From: Acidobacteriota bacterium
GTDB lineage: Bacteria; Acidobacteriota; UBA6911; RPQK01; JAJDTT01
Assembly (NCBI GenBank): GCA_028874215.1
Contig: JAPPLF010000042.1
Span: 170,550-234,549 of the forward strand
Reading direction: 5' to 3'
DNA: 64,000 nucleotides
How positions within the stretch are numbered: the stretch's first letter is position 1; each line of letters begins with the position of its first letter. The notes beneath the pieces are model-generated. The model was not told where the DNA came from, ran no database searches, and saw only the letters and a program-made list of their open reading frames with translations. The position numbers were made by a program, and so were the translations under genes. This document shows positions 26,467 through 35,784 of this stretch, piece by piece.

Positions 26467-26555
26467 TTTGTGAAACGAAAGAGGGCGCCCTCTCAAGGAG
26501 TGCCCCTGCTTCATCCTCGCGAATGGATGTGCCATGCTGAGGGGGGAGGTTCAAC

Positions 26556-27665
26556 ATGAAGGCAGGCGCCAGCGCGGAATTGACACCAAAACAAGTTCAG
26601 ACGGCGAGAACTTCGTCCTACCGATGGGACCGGTGGGGGCGGCGCTCCTTCCTGGCGGCTGCGGCGGCCTCGGTTCCCGTCCTGGGCCGGGAATATGGTC
26701 CCTCGGCGCAGCCGGTGCGCTATCCGGATCCCGACATCGTGGTGCTGGACCAACGCTTCGCCCGCTACAAATTGGGGAATACCCCCATCCAGCGTCTTTA
26801 CACCGGAACCCTTTGGGCGGAGGGGCCCGCCTGGAGCGGGGTGGGGCGCTACCTGGTCTGGAGCGACATTCCCAACAACCGCCAACTGCGCTGGCTGGAC
26901 GAGGACGGACACGTGAGCGTCTTCCGGTCCCCCTCGGGCAACAGCAACGGGAACACGTTCGACTACCAGGGACGCCAGATCTCCTGCGAGCACGGCACCC
27001 GGAGGGTGGTCCGCTACGAGCCGGACGGCACGGCGACGGTGCTGGCCGGCGAGTGGGAAGGGAAGCCGCTCAACGCACCCAACGACGCGGTGGTGCATCC
27101 GGACGACGGCGCCATCTGGTTCACCGATCCGGGATACGGCAGCCTCATGAACTATGAGGGGCACAAGGGAACGCTCCACATCAAGGAAGCCGTCTACCGG
27201 ATCGATGCCGTGAGCGGCCGGATGGACAAGGTGACCGACGAGATCTTCAAGCCCAACGGGATCTGCTTCTCTCCAGACTACAAGATGCTCTATGTGGCCG
27301 ACACCGGCGCCTCCCACTACCCGGAAGCGCCCAAGAACATCAAGGTCTGGGATATCGTCGACGGGAAACGCCTCTCCGGCGGCCGCGAGTTCACCTCCAT
27401 GGAGTTGAACGGCAAGGCGGGATTCGCGGACGGGATCCGGGCGGACGTGGACGGCAACATCTGGGCCAGCGCCGGCTGGGTCGGAGACGGCTACGACGGA
27501 GTCCACATCTTCGCGCCGGACGGAGAACGCATCGGGCAGATCCGCCTCCCCGAGATCTGCGGCAATGTCTGCTTCGGCGGCCGGAAACGGAACCGCCTCT
27601 TCATGACCGCCAGCCAATCCCTCTACGCCGTTTACGTGGAGACCCAGGGCGCCCATATCTCCTGA
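26556..27665 (+). CDS. SMP-30/gluconolactonase family protein
   Basis: 369 residues. The six-bladed propeller motifs of SMP-30/gluconolactonase/LRE-like enzymes are clear: WAEGPAWSGVGRYLVWSDIP, NGNTFDYQGRQISCEH, NAPNDAVVHPDDGAIWFTDP, KPNGICFSPDYKMLYVAD, FADGIRADVDGNIWAS. The metal ligands (Glu, two Asn and Asp) are in the expected blocks. Such enzymes hydrolyse sugar lactones. The N-terminus has a twin-arginine-like stretch, GRRSFLAAAAASVPVLG, so export is likely. The ATG is preceded by a purine-rich GGGGGGAGGTT. The next gene starts 13 bp downstream, forming a two-gene operon. Confidence 0.92.
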   Translation: MKAGASAELTPKQVQTARTSSYRWDRWGRRSFLAAAAASVPVLGREYGPSAQPVRYPDPDIVVLDQRFARYKLGNTPIQRLYTGTLWAEGPAWSGVGRYLVWSDIPNNRQLRWLDEDGHVSVFRSPSGNSNGNTFDYQGRQISCEHGTRRVVRYEPDGTATVLAGEWEGKPLNAPNDAVVHPDDGAIWFTDPGYGSLMNYEGHKGTLHIKEAVYRIDAVSGRMDKVTDEIFKPNGICFSPDYKMLYVADTGASHYPEAPKNIKVWDIVDGKRLSGGREFTSMELNGKAGFADGIRADVDGNIWASAGWVGDGYDGVHIFAPDGERIGQIRLPEICGNVCFGGRKRNRLFMTASQSLYAVYVETQGAHIS

Positions 27666-27678
27666 CGGCCGGGACTCA

Positions 27679-29547
27679 ATGCCCACGGTTCGGGTCGACC
27701 GGGAGCCGCCTTTCAAGCTCTCCATGACGGTGGACTTCTTCGGCGACGGGGGCCGGGGCCTCTACACGCCCCGCACCCTGGACCTGATGATGCGGGAGGC
27801 CCGCCGCCTGGGCGTCAGCCGGGTTTACTGGCAGTACCTGGGAGACCTGGAGCAGCACCGGTACGGCGCCGGGACCAACATGCTTCGCACCCCCTGGGCG
27901 AAGTACGGACCCCGCACGTTGGCGGCCGTCGGCGAGCCGCTGGAAGCCGCCGTGGGGGCGGCTCACCGGCGCGGGCTGGAGATCTTCGGTGTCCTGAAGC
28001 CCTACCACACCGGGATGTCGGCCACCTTTCCCGAAGGCTCTCCCGAATCGGATCCCGACACCCCCATGAGCCGGATCGGGGGCAGCCTCCAGTGCTTCAA
28101 CCCCTTCATGGAGCGGTTTCCCCACACCCGGATTCAACGCCGTCCCCTCAAGGGTCCACCGGACCTTCAGTCCCTTCCCATCCGCCAGATCCGCCTGATC
28201 AAGCGGGACGATTCCCCCACCCGGATCCGGGCCCGGCATCTGGAGATCTGGAGCAGTCCGGACAACTACCGCTACCGGCGCCGGCGGATGGGCTTCCGGC
28301 TCGAAGAGACGGTGGAGCCCTGCTTCCAAAAAATTCGAGACTATTACGGGCAAACAGTTTCTGAGAAAGGAGATCCTGTCCGGGTTCTCAATCTCACCGG
28401 CCTCGATCTTCGAGATCGCTATCTGGTGTTGGCCACAAACTTCAAAGCTGGACCCGCCGACTTCGAGAACACGGCTCTGGGAATGATCCAGGTCTTCGGT
28501 CCGGATCGCGAACCTCTGCCCATCGTGGTGGCCACCGGCGACGCCACCTGGGTTCGGCCGCGCGACTTTCGGACTTACGGTCTGGAGTTCGACTCGGGTT
28601 ACGGCACCCGCCGGTTCCATCTGGATGGCGTTCGCAGACCGGGCGCCGAAGGGACGACGCCGGAAGGATCGCAGACCAGTTCCTGGCATGAACACCGCGC
28701 CGAGCTGGGCCGGGGGGCCGGAGGCGGTTTCATTGCATTCGCCCGGGGCAAGAACGAATATCTTCCGGCCGCGCCGTGCGAGTTCCATCCCGAGGTGCAG
28801 CGACTCTGGAACTGGCGGGTCAACCGCATGTTGGAGAAGGGGGTCGACGGCGTGGTGCTCCGGGTGTCGGCCCATGGAACCCTCACCGACGAGCCCTATG
28901 AGTACGGGTTCAACCCGCCCGTAGTGGAGGCCTACCGTAAACGCTACGGTGTCGACATCAGGCGCGAAGACTTCGATCCGGACCTCCTGGGCGCTCTCCG
29001 CGGCGAGGCCTACACCCGATTCGTCCGCGACGCCAGCGCCATGACCCGGAGAGCCGGCAAGCTCTTCCAGGTGCAGGTCCACACCGAGGCCTTCCGCCCC
29101 GATCCCGTCTTCGGTCAGCTCATGGGTTTCCCGGCCAACGTCCACTTCGCCTGGCGTCAGTGGCTGGAAGAAGGACTCGCCGACGCCGTGACCCTGAGAT
29201 CCAGTTGGTACGAGGCCGCGGAGGATCCGTTGGACGGAACTCCCGCCCGGAGGAGCAAGCTGACAAACATCCTGGCCGACCCGGTGGTCTCCGAGGTCCT
29301 GGGGGTGACGGATCGTCTGGCCCTGCCGGTCTACCTGAACCGGTACGTGGCCCGGGCCATCCCCATCGAGGAGTATGTCGGCGACATGGAGCGGACCTGG
29401 CGGGACCGCCGCTTCGCCGGCTTCGATCTCTACGAGTTCTTCCACCTGGCCCGTGCCACGCCCGACGGTGCGCGGCTGGTCCCGGTCCTGGATCGAATGC
29501 GCCACATCCGGCGGAAGGCCAGGGAACTGGGTCTGGTGGAGAATTGA
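27679..29547 (+). CDS. Putative glycoside-hydrolase-like TIM-barrel protein
   Basis: 622 residues, no signal peptide. LDLMMREARRLGVSRVYWQYLGD, EIFGVLKPYHTGMS, GVDGVVLRVSAHG and YEYGFNPPVVEAYRKRYGVD, each a strand-helix step, resemble uncharacterised GHL-type families with a TIM barrel. A beta-rich insert (about 170-320) interrupts the barrel. It shares a plan with the 412-residue protein at 37324-38562 (RVYW near the N-terminus, then an E...Y(R/K)...GVD block), so they may be distant paralogues. The catalytic acids cannot be named. It sits 13 bp after the gluconolactonase gene, supporting a carbohydrate role, and converges on the ABC transporter. Confidence 0.65.
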   Translation: MPTVRVDREPPFKLSMTVDFFGDGGRGLYTPRTLDLMMREARRLGVSRVYWQYLGDLEQHRYGAGTNMLRTPWAKYGPRTLAAVGEPLEAAVGAAHRRGLEIFGVLKPYHTGMSATFPEGSPESDPDTPMSRIGGSLQCFNPFMERFPHTRIQRRPLKGPPDLQSLPIRQIRLIKRDDSPTRIRARHLEIWSSPDNYRYRRRRMGFRLEETVEPCFQKIRDYYGQTVSEKGDPVRVLNLTGLDLRDRYLVLATNFKAGPADFENTALGMIQVFGPDREPLPIVVATGDATWVRPRDFRTYGLEFDSGYGTRRFHLDGVRRPGAEGTTPEGSQTSSWHEHRAELGRGAGGGFIAFARGKNEYLPAAPCEFHPEVQRLWNWRVNRMLEKGVDGVVLRVSAHGTLTDEPYEYGFNPPVVEAYRKRYGVDIRREDFDPDLLGALRGEAYTRFVRDASAMTRRAGKLFQVQVHTEAFRPDPVFGQLMGFPANVHFAWRQWLEEGLADAVTLRSSWYEAAEDPLDGTPARRSKLTNILADPVVSEVLGVTDRLALPVYLNRYVARAIPIEEYVGDMERTWRDRRFAGFDLYEFFHLARATPDGARLVPVLDRMRHIRRKARELGLVEN

Positions 29548-29572
29548 GGCTGGCGGACCGGAGCGCTCCGGC

Positions 29573-30451
29573 TCAGAGGGAGCGGACGTCCGCCGAGTCC
29601 CTCAGTCCATCGCCGATGAAATTGACGGCCAGCACGGTCAGCGCGATGGCGGCCCCGGGCGCCATCCAGAGCCAGGGCATGCCGGCCAGGACCGTGGGTG
29701 ATTGGGCCTCGTTGAGCATCCCGCCCCAACTCGGCGTGGGAGGGGGAACTCCCAGGCCCAGAAAGCTGAGGGCCGCCTCCAGCAGGATGGCGTTGGCGAA
29801 GCCGAAAGTGGCGATGACGCTCAGTGGGCCCACGGTGTTGGGCAGGATGTGCCGCAGGATGACGCGGGCGTGGCCGTTGCCCAGGGAGCGGGCCGCCACG
29901 ATGAACTCCTTCTCCCGGAGCACCAGGACCTCTCCCCGCACGACCCGGCAGGTGCTGGACCAGCCCAGCAGCCCGATGACCAGGGTGACCGAAGCGAGAC
30001 TGGGACCCAGGAGGGACACGAACAGCATCACCATGAGCAGGACCGGGATGCTCATCATGACTTCGGTGGCCCTCATGACGGCCTGATCGACGGGACCGCC
30101 CGAATATCCCGCCAGCGCTCCCAACAGCGAACCGATCAGCGTGGAGAGGGCGACCGCCAGGATTCCCACGGTCAGCGAGGTGCGGCTGCCGTGGATCACG
30201 CGGCTCCAGACGTCCCTTCCGATCAGATCCGTTCCCAGCCAATGGACCGAGTCGGGCGCCTGGTTGAGATGCTCGAGTTCCGTGTGGAAGGGGTCATGCC
30301 GGCCCACCCAGGGAGCCAGAAGGGCGGCCAGGATGATGACTCCCAGGAATATCGCACCGCCGCAGGCGAGCCGGTGGCGGAGGAATCGCGCCCAGGGGCC
30401 GGGACCCCGGCGGGTTCTCGCCGGTCTCTGTTCGTCTCGGGTCAGATCCAT
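29573..30451 (-). CDS. Peptide/nickel-type ABC transporter permease (DppC-like)
   Basis: 292 residues. It has the DppC/OppC layout: an N-terminal cytoplasmic segment, a first helix near 30-50, the HWLGTDLIGRDVWSRVIHGSR family block, and the EAA loop EFIVAARSLGNGHARVILRHILPN that docks the ATPase. It forms the inner-membrane channel with the DppB-like protein. Its ATG lies 10 bases inside the upstream permease gene. A 14-base palindrome CCGGAGCGCTCCGG immediately follows its stop and may help end converging transcripts. Confidence 0.93.
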   Translation of the reverse strand: MDLTRDEQRPARTRRGPGPWARFLRHRLACGGAIFLGVIILAALLAPWVGRHDPFHTELEHLNQAPDSVHWLGTDLIGRDVWSRVIHGSRTSLTVGILAVALSTLIGSLLGALAGYSGGPVDQAVMRATEVMMSIPVLLMVMLFVSLLGPSLASVTLVIGLLGWSSTCRVVRGEVLVLREKEFIVAARSLGNGHARVILRHILPNTVGPLSVIATFGFANAILLEAALSFLGLGVPPPTPSWGGMLNEAQSPTVLAGMPWLWMAPGAAIALTVLAVNFIGDGLRDSADVRSL

Positions 30452-31425
30452 GTCTTCTGCTTCTGAGTGAGACGGACTCTCGGGTCGGCGACGGCGTAGG
30501 CGATGTCGGCCGCGAGAGTGCTGATCAGGACTCCGATCCCCACCACCAGGACCACACCCATGAGCATGGAGGGGTCGCGGTCCGCAGCCGCCCGGACGGC
30601 CATGAATCCCATCCCCGGCCAGGCGAAGACCTGTTCCGTGATCACCGCTCCCACCACCAATTCCGGCAGCAGGAATCCCAGGACGCTGATGATGGGGATG
30701 AGGGCGTTCCTCAGGACGTGCCGCAGGAAGACGACCCGCCGGGACAATCCCTTGCCGCGGGCCGTGGTCACGTGGTCCTCGCGCAGGACCTCCAGCAGGC
30801 TGCTCCTGGTGTGGCGCATCAGCAATGCCGCGTTCCGCAGTCCCAGGACCGTGGCCGGCAGCACCAGGTGCCGCAATTGATCGGCCAGGTTGGGGATGGC
30901 GCCCAGGGTCGCCATCCCTCCCGTCGGAAGCAGCCGCAGATGGACACCGAACAGGTAGATGGCCAGCAGGCCCAGAAAAAAGGTCGGGGTCGAGATCAGG
31001 AGCATGGTGAGGGAACTGAGGGCGTAGTCCAGCCGCGAGTGTTGCTTGAGCGCGGCCAGCGCGCCGAATGGAACTCCCAGGACGATACCGAACAGCAGGG
31101 CCGCCCCCATGAGTTTCAGGCTGACGGGTAGACGGGTCCGAAGCTCGTCGCCCACCGACCGGCGGGTCGCCACCGAGTAACCCAGATCCCCTTGGACCAG
31201 GCCCGACAGCCACCTGACGTATTGGACGGGAATCGGTTGATCCAGACCCAGCTCGCGGCGGCGCTCCTCGATCCATTCCGGCGACTGCTGGGCCAGGATG
31301 CTGGGATCGATCCGGGCCAGAATCGGGTCTCCGGGAGCGAGGGCCAGGGCGGCGAAGGCGACGAAGGTGATCCCCAACAGGACCGGGATCGCGATGAGCA
31401 GGCGGCGGAGCAGGTAACGGCCCAT
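30442..31425 (-). CDS. Peptide/nickel-type ABC transporter permease (DppB-like)
   Basis: 327 residues with six predicted helices. The N-terminal YLLRRLLIAIPVLLGITFVA, PGDP, GLDQPIPVQYVRWL and the EAA loop DHVTTARGKGLSRRVVFLRHVLRN are diagnostic of DppB/OppB. It pairs with the DppC-like permease to import oligopeptides or other ligands delivered by the substrate-binding lipoprotein encoded 10 bp upstream. The genes are in one minus-strand operon. No ATPase gene (DppD or DppF type) is found in the operon or elsewhere in the window. Confidence 0.94.
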   Translation of the reverse strand: MGRYLLRRLLIAIPVLLGITFVAFAALALAPGDPILARIDPSILAQQSPEWIEERRRELGLDQPIPVQYVRWLSGLVQGDLGYSVATRRSVGDELRTRLPVSLKLMGAALLFGIVLGVPFGALAALKQHSRLDYALSSLTMLLISTPTFFLGLLAIYLFGVHLRLLPTGGMATLGAIPNLADQLRHLVLPATVLGLRNAALLMRHTRSSLLEVLREDHVTTARGKGLSRRVVFLRHVLRNALIPIISVLGFLLPELVVGAVITEQVFAWPGMGFMAVRAAADRDPSMLMGVVLVVGIGVLISTLAADIAYAVADPRVRLTQKQKTWI

Positions 31426-31435
31426 GGATGGTCCG

Positions 31436-33055
31436 CTAAGGATTCAGGGCCCAGGTCTCGACGTTGCCGAATGTCCGGCGTGCGTCGCGGTGCAGAGCGA
31501 AGCCTCCCCCCAGCCGCCGGTGACGCGCGTGGACCTCGTCGGGCGCCCAGAGAGGCATGATGGGCAGATCCCGGTTCAGCAGGCGGGCGGCCTGGAAGTA
31601 GATCTCGCGCCGCCGGTCCGGGTCCACGGTAGCCGTCGCTTCCTCGAAGTAACGATCCAGGTCGCAATTGGTATAGCCGTACTGCCAGTCGTGCCGTTGG
31701 CAGTTGAAGTAGGTGGAGGTCACCTGAGGCCCAAGGCCGTAGGCGCCGCCGTGGGAGCCGGACATCTCGTAGGTGTCCCGCTGCTCGTAGCGGCGGGCGA
31801 TGTACGCCGTCGACTCCATGGCATGCAACTCCAACCTCAGGCCCAGGGCTCTCAACTGCTGCCCGATGATGGGATAGATCTGAGCCGCGCTGGGATAGGT
31901 CTGGTCGTAGATGAGGCGAAGGGGCGTCGCCGTGTCGAAGCCCGATGCCCTCAGCAATCTCTTTGCCCTTTCCAGGTCATACTCGTAGGGGTCCAGTCTC
32001 GCGTCAGGCTCCATGCCCAGCGGGATCCCCTCCATGGGTTTGGCCCGGCCCCGGAAGAGGGTCCGGGCGACGAGCTTCCGGTCGATGGCGCAGTAGATGG
32101 CCTGGCGCAAGCGCCGGTCCTGAACCACGGGGCGGTCCAGGGGAAATCCTACCGAGATCATGCCGATGCCGGGACGGGTCGTCGTCTCCAGATGGGACAG
32201 TTCCGCCAACCGGTCGTAGTCCAGCAACTGAAGCCGCATTCCCAGGTCCAGCTCGCCGCTCTCCAATTGCGCCACCGTCACCTCGGGCCGGAGACGCTTC
32301 ATGTAGACCTTGCGGATGGAAGGAGCCCCCCGGAAGTAGTCCGGGTTCGACTCCAACTCCACGTAGAGATCGGTCAGGTATTTCACGAAACGAAAGGGGC
32401 CGGTGCCCACTGGACGAGTGGTGGTGAAGGAAGCCGACTGCACGGCGTCCGGCTCGATTCCCGCCAGGAGGTGAGCCGGCATGATCACCATGGACGGTTC
32501 GGCTAGCTTCTGCAGGAACGTGACGTCGGGTCCCCGAAGCGTGATTCGGACCGTGAAGTCGTCGAGTGCCTCCAGACCCTCGAGCCGGTCGGAGTTTCCG
32601 TCCTCGTAGGATTCCGCGCCGGCGATCGCCCCGGCGTACTTGACGTACCGGTAGGGCTCCAGGAGCTGACGGCTGAAGCTGAACACCACGTCCCGGGCCG
32701 TGAAGGGCTCGCCGTCGTGCCAGTGGACGTTTTGCCGCAAGCGGAACGTGAAGATGCGGGCGTCGGGCGAAACCTCCCAACTCTCGGCCAGGTCGGGAAG
32801 TATGGTCGCCAGATTCGGACCGAGCCGCACCAGTTTGTTGAAGACGAGAAAGAAAATGACGGCCTGACTGAAGGTTTCGTATCCGGACGGGTGCCACATG
32901 GGCGTCAGATCCCCCTGCCACGCGAAACGGAGGCTCTCGGAACGGTCGGCGGCGGTGTCGGGAACAACACTCGGGTCGATCCCGGGGGCGCACGACGAGG
33001 TCCACGCCAGCAGAACGACCAGCTTGGCCACCAGGAGGCTGCGGTTACGAATCAT
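31436..33055 (-). CDS. ABC transporter substrate-binding lipoprotein, family 5
   Basis: 539 residues. The N-terminal signal ends at a lipidation-type Cys (LAWTSSCAPG). The SBP_bac_5 architecture is clear: LPDLAESWEVSPDARIFTFR, NVHWHDGEPFTARDVVFSF, GTGPFRFVKY, and RRLRQAIYCAIDRK. It would bind peptides or another ligand outside the membrane and pass it to the DppB/C-like permeases. Its start overlaps the end of the Gfo/Idh gene by 11 bases, so the oxidoreductase and transporter are co-translated. A non-peptide, possibly sugar-derived ligand is therefore plausible. Confidence 0.93.
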   Translation of the reverse strand: MIRNRSLLVAKLVVLLAWTSSCAPGIDPSVVPDTAADRSESLRFAWQGDLTPMWHPSGYETFSQAVIFFLVFNKLVRLGPNLATILPDLAESWEVSPDARIFTFRLRQNVHWHDGEPFTARDVVFSFSRQLLEPYRYVKYAGAIAGAESYEDGNSDRLEGLEALDDFTVRITLRGPDVTFLQKLAEPSMVIMPAHLLAGIEPDAVQSASFTTTRPVGTGPFRFVKYLTDLYVELESNPDYFRGAPSIRKVYMKRLRPEVTVAQLESGELDLGMRLQLLDYDRLAELSHLETTTRPGIGMISVGFPLDRPVVQDRRLRQAIYCAIDRKLVARTLFRGRAKPMEGIPLGMEPDARLDPYEYDLERAKRLLRASGFDTATPLRLIYDQTYPSAAQIYPIIGQQLRALGLRLELHAMESTAYIARRYEQRDTYEMSGSHGGAYGLGPQVTSTYFNCQRHDWQYGYTNCDLDRYFEEATATVDPDRRREIYFQAARLLNRDLPIMPLWAPDEVHARHRRLGGGFALHRDARRTFGNVETWALNP

Positions 33056-34187
33056 CGGCGGGCGGAGAGCCGTCCTTTGCGGTGGCGCGGTAGAAGGTGG
33101 TGCCGTCGGGCTTTTGCCACTGGAACGGCGGGCTCGTCTCTCGATCCTGAAGGGGCAATTGGAGTTTGACGTTGCCTCTCCGGGAGGATTCGTGGGTCGC
33201 CAGGATCAGCTCCAGGGCATTCCGGGCCGTGATTCCGTTGGAGAGGGGCTCGCGCCTTGTTTCCACCGCCTCCAGCAGGTCTTCCAGCAGGTAAACCATG
33301 GGCGCGGTATGGTGCATCATCTGAGGGAAGGGGTGTTCCAGGAGCTCCCGGAACACGCTCCCGGAGTTGGTCTTCCGGAGGCGGACTTCGGTGGTCCCGA
33401 TGCTGAGTACGCCCTTGGTGCCGTTCACCTCCACCCGGTAGCCGGCATGACTGTCCCTGCCGTTGAAGAACGCCCGAATCCCATTCGGATACACGGCATA
33501 GAGGCTGCCGCCCAGATCCCGTCCCCGCTGCGTGGGAATGGCCACCATGGATATTTCGGGATCTTCCGAGTGTCCCACGACCCACACCGGCGGTTTGTCT
33601 CCAGCCAGGCAGTTCACCAGGTCGAACCAGTGGGTTCCCGACAGGAATAGACGGCCGGGCCAGGTGGCGACGATGCTGAGGACCTGCCCGATTCCCCCCT
33701 CGTCCAGGAGGCGGCGGGAACGGAGGATCAGAGGGTCGCCTCTGCGGGTGTGGTTGACGGCCAGGCTGGTGCCGCTCTCACGGCAGGACGCGATCATCCG
33801 GTCGGCCAGCGCCAGCGTGGTGGTGAAGGGTTTCTCGCAGAAAATGCCCTTCACGCCGTTGCCGGCGCAGTCGACGACCTGGGAAGCGTGGAAATCCGGA
33901 GGGCTGGCGATGGCGACGATCTCGGGACGCTCGGCCTCGAGCATCTCGCGGTGGTCCGAATAGAGGGCATCGACCCCCCATCGTTTCCCGAAGTCCTCCA
34001 AACGTTCCCCGTCCGGATCCGCACCCGCCACCAACCGGGTGCGCGGATGAGTCTTCAGGATCTCCGCGTGTCCGAAAGGAAGCAGGATTCGGCCCGGCGC
34101 GTCCTGGAGCTCGTCCATGCAGTAGCTGCCCATGGAGCCGCAACCGATGAGGGCGGCCGAGTAGATCTTCCCGGGGTCGTGCACCAT
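33045..34187 (-). CDS. Gfo/Idh/MocA family oxidoreductase, cytosolic
   Basis: 380 residues. The Rossmann start is SAALIGCGSMGSYC, the strand ending SPPDFHA contacts the cofactor, and the catalytic Lys is in GIFCEKPF. An alpha/beta C-terminal domain with NHTRRGDP and GTHWFDLVNC follows. Members oxidise or isomerise sugars, inositols or bile-pigment-type substrates with NAD(P). Unlike the Gfo/Idh protein at 35879-37198, it has no Tat signal, so it should act in the cytoplasm on the compound imported by the transporter encoded just downstream. The ATG is at 34187; a GGGAG lies about 14 bases upstream. Confidence 0.92.
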   Translation of the reverse strand: MVHDPGKIYSAALIGCGSMGSYCMDELQDAPGRILLPFGHAEILKTHPRTRLVAGADPDGERLEDFGKRWGVDALYSDHREMLEAERPEIVAIASPPDFHASQVVDCAGNGVKGIFCEKPFTTTLALADRMIASCRESGTSLAVNHTRRGDPLILRSRRLLDEGGIGQVLSIVATWPGRLFLSGTHWFDLVNCLAGDKPPVWVVGHSEDPEISMVAIPTQRGRDLGGSLYAVYPNGIRAFFNGRDSHAGYRVEVNGTKGVLSIGTTEVRLRKTNSGSVFRELLEHPFPQMMHHTAPMVYLLEDLLEAVETRREPLSNGITARNALELILATHESSRRGNVKLQLPLQDRETSPPFQWQKPDGTTFYRATAKDGSPPADDS

Positions 34188-34269
34188 GTTCGTCAGGCTC
34201 CCGAATTCAGAGGAGAAGAGTCCGTCTCAGGGCGACTCATCATATTGGATCGAGGACGGGCGCGCGAGT

Positions 34270-34321
34270 CCCCATGCCAGGCCTCGAAGCCATGGGGTGT
34301 GGTCAACCAGGACTGTTGACC
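34270..34321 (+). promoter_or_regulatory. Two adjacent inverted repeats in the leader of the class III aminotransferase gene
   Basis: CCCCATG (34270-34276) pairs with CATGGGG (34291-34297). GGTCAAC (34301-34307) pairs with GTTGACC (34315-34321). Both are in the 228-bp gap between two divergent genes, 95-146 bp before the TTG start. The second resembles the dyad operators of GntR- or LacI-type repressors. No regulator gene lies beside it. Confidence 0.35.
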
Positions 34322-34415
34322 GGGCCCCGGTGGTTGGATATCTTTCGCTTCAATACCGGCGCGAAGTCTTACTTGAAGTCATTGGAAAAGATCAGGCAAC
34401 TTAGGAGATAGTAAA

Positions 34416-35777
34416 TTGCAAATAGTTAACAAAAAAGGAAATAAAAGAATCCTGGGTCAGAAGATGTACGACCGGGCCCGGGAGCTCATCCCAGGCGCGA
34501 CGCAGCTTTACGGCAAGCGCCAGGAGATGACCGCTCCGGGGCAATGGCCCGCCTATTTCACTGAGGCCCGGGGCTGTGAGACGGTGGACGCGGACGGAAA
34601 TCACTACATCGACATGTCCATGTGCGGCATTGGCGCCACGCTCTTGGGCTATGCCGACCCCGATGTTACCGAAGCGGTGATCCGGCGGGTCCGCAATGGC
34701 TGCATGTCTTCCTTGAATCCTCCCGACGAGGTGGAATTGGCCGAGCTGGTGCTGGAGCTCCACCCTTGGGCTCAAATGGTCCGGTTCGGGCGCCTCGGTG
34801 GAGAAAGCATGACCATCGCGGTGCGGATCGCCCGGGCCTATACCGGACGGGACAAGGTGGCCTTCTGCGGCTACCACGGTTGGCACGACTGGTATCTGGC
34901 CGCCAACATTCCGGTGGACCCCAGCGAGGAGACGGTGGACCGGTTGGGAGGCGGGCACCTGATGCCGGGATTGGAACCGGCCGGAGTGCCCAGCGGACTC
35001 GCCGGCACCGCCATGCCCTTCACCTACAACCGGATCGAGGAACTCAGGGCCATCGTGGACCGGCACGGCTCGAATCTGGCCGCCATCGTCATGGAGCCGA
35101 CGCGCAACTTCGATCCCGATCCCGGTTTCCTGGAAGAGATTCGTGAACTGGCCACCCGCTGCGGAGCTTGCCTGATCATGGACGAGATCACCATCGGCTG
35201 GCGGCTGTGGTTGGGAGGCGCCCATCTCAAATATGGGCTGGAGCCGGATATGGCGGTTTTCGCCAAGACCACCGGAAACGGGCACCCCATCTCGGCGGTG
35301 GTGGGCCGGCGCGACATCATGCAGGCCGCCCAGAACAGCTTCATCTCCAGCGCGCTCTGGACGGAGGCGGTGGGTCCGACGGCGGCGCTGGCAACCATCC
35401 GCAAGTTCCAGCGGGTGGACGTTCGTTCACACGTGGCCCGGATCGGGGAGGCGGCGCGGCAGGGACTGAAGGAGCTGGCAGACCGATGCGGCGTTCCCTT
35501 CGGCGCCACCGGTCATCCGGCCCTCACCTTCTACCATTTCGACCACCCTGAAGCGGCCGCTCTCCAGACCCTTTGGACCGTGCGCATGCTGGATTTGGGT
35601 TTCCTCGTGGCGGGGGGATTCTATCCCACGTTTGCCCACCAGGAGACGCATGTGGAGCAGTTCCTGGAGGCCTGCGAGCCGGTGTTCCAAGAACTGGCTG
35701 AGGCGATTCAGAAGGGGGATATCGAGCCGCGGATCGGCGGTCCGGTGAAACACACCGGGTTCCGGCGGCTCGTTTAG
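34416..35777 (+). CDS. Class III aminotransferase (glutamate-1-semialdehyde-mutase-like)
   Basis: 453 residues, PLP-dependent. The region from MYDRARELIPGATQLYGKR through DADGNHYIDMSMCGIGATLLGY, FCGYHGWHDWYLAAN, CLIMDEITIGWRL and FAKTTGNGHPISAVVG (Schiff-base Lys) matches glutamate-1-semialdehyde aminomutase relatives of class III. The usual HemL sequence around the Lys (GGGLP) is missing, so a transaminase of an amino sugar or omega-amino acid is more likely than haem synthesis. Translation probably starts at TTG 34416, with AGGAG nine bases upstream; the first residues are encoded by an AT-rich stretch. It lies alone, divergent from the Gfo/Idh operon. Confidence 0.88.
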   Translation: MQIVNKKGNKRILGQKMYDRARELIPGATQLYGKRQEMTAPGQWPAYFTEARGCETVDADGNHYIDMSMCGIGATLLGYADPDVTEAVIRRVRNGCMSSLNPPDEVELAELVLELHPWAQMVRFGRLGGESMTIAVRIARAYTGRDKVAFCGYHGWHDWYLAANIPVDPSEETVDRLGGGHLMPGLEPAGVPSGLAGTAMPFTYNRIEELRAIVDRHGSNLAAIVMEPTRNFDPDPGFLEEIRELATRCGACLIMDEITIGWRLWLGGAHLKYGLEPDMAVFAKTTGNGHPISAVVGRRDIMQAAQNSFISSALWTEAVGPTAALATIRKFQRVDVRSHVARIGEAARQGLKELADRCGVPFGATGHPALTFYHFDHPEAAALQTLWTVRMLDLGFLVAGGFYPTFAHQETHVEQFLEACEPVFQELAEAIQKGDIEPRIGGPVKHTGFRRLV

Positions 35778-35784
35778 TCTGGAG

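Noticed and set aside
29559..29572. Intrinsic terminator CCGGAGCGCTCCGG
   Set aside because: It is a perfect 14-base palindrome between convergent genes but has no loop and no T-run, so it is noted only as a possible aid to termination.
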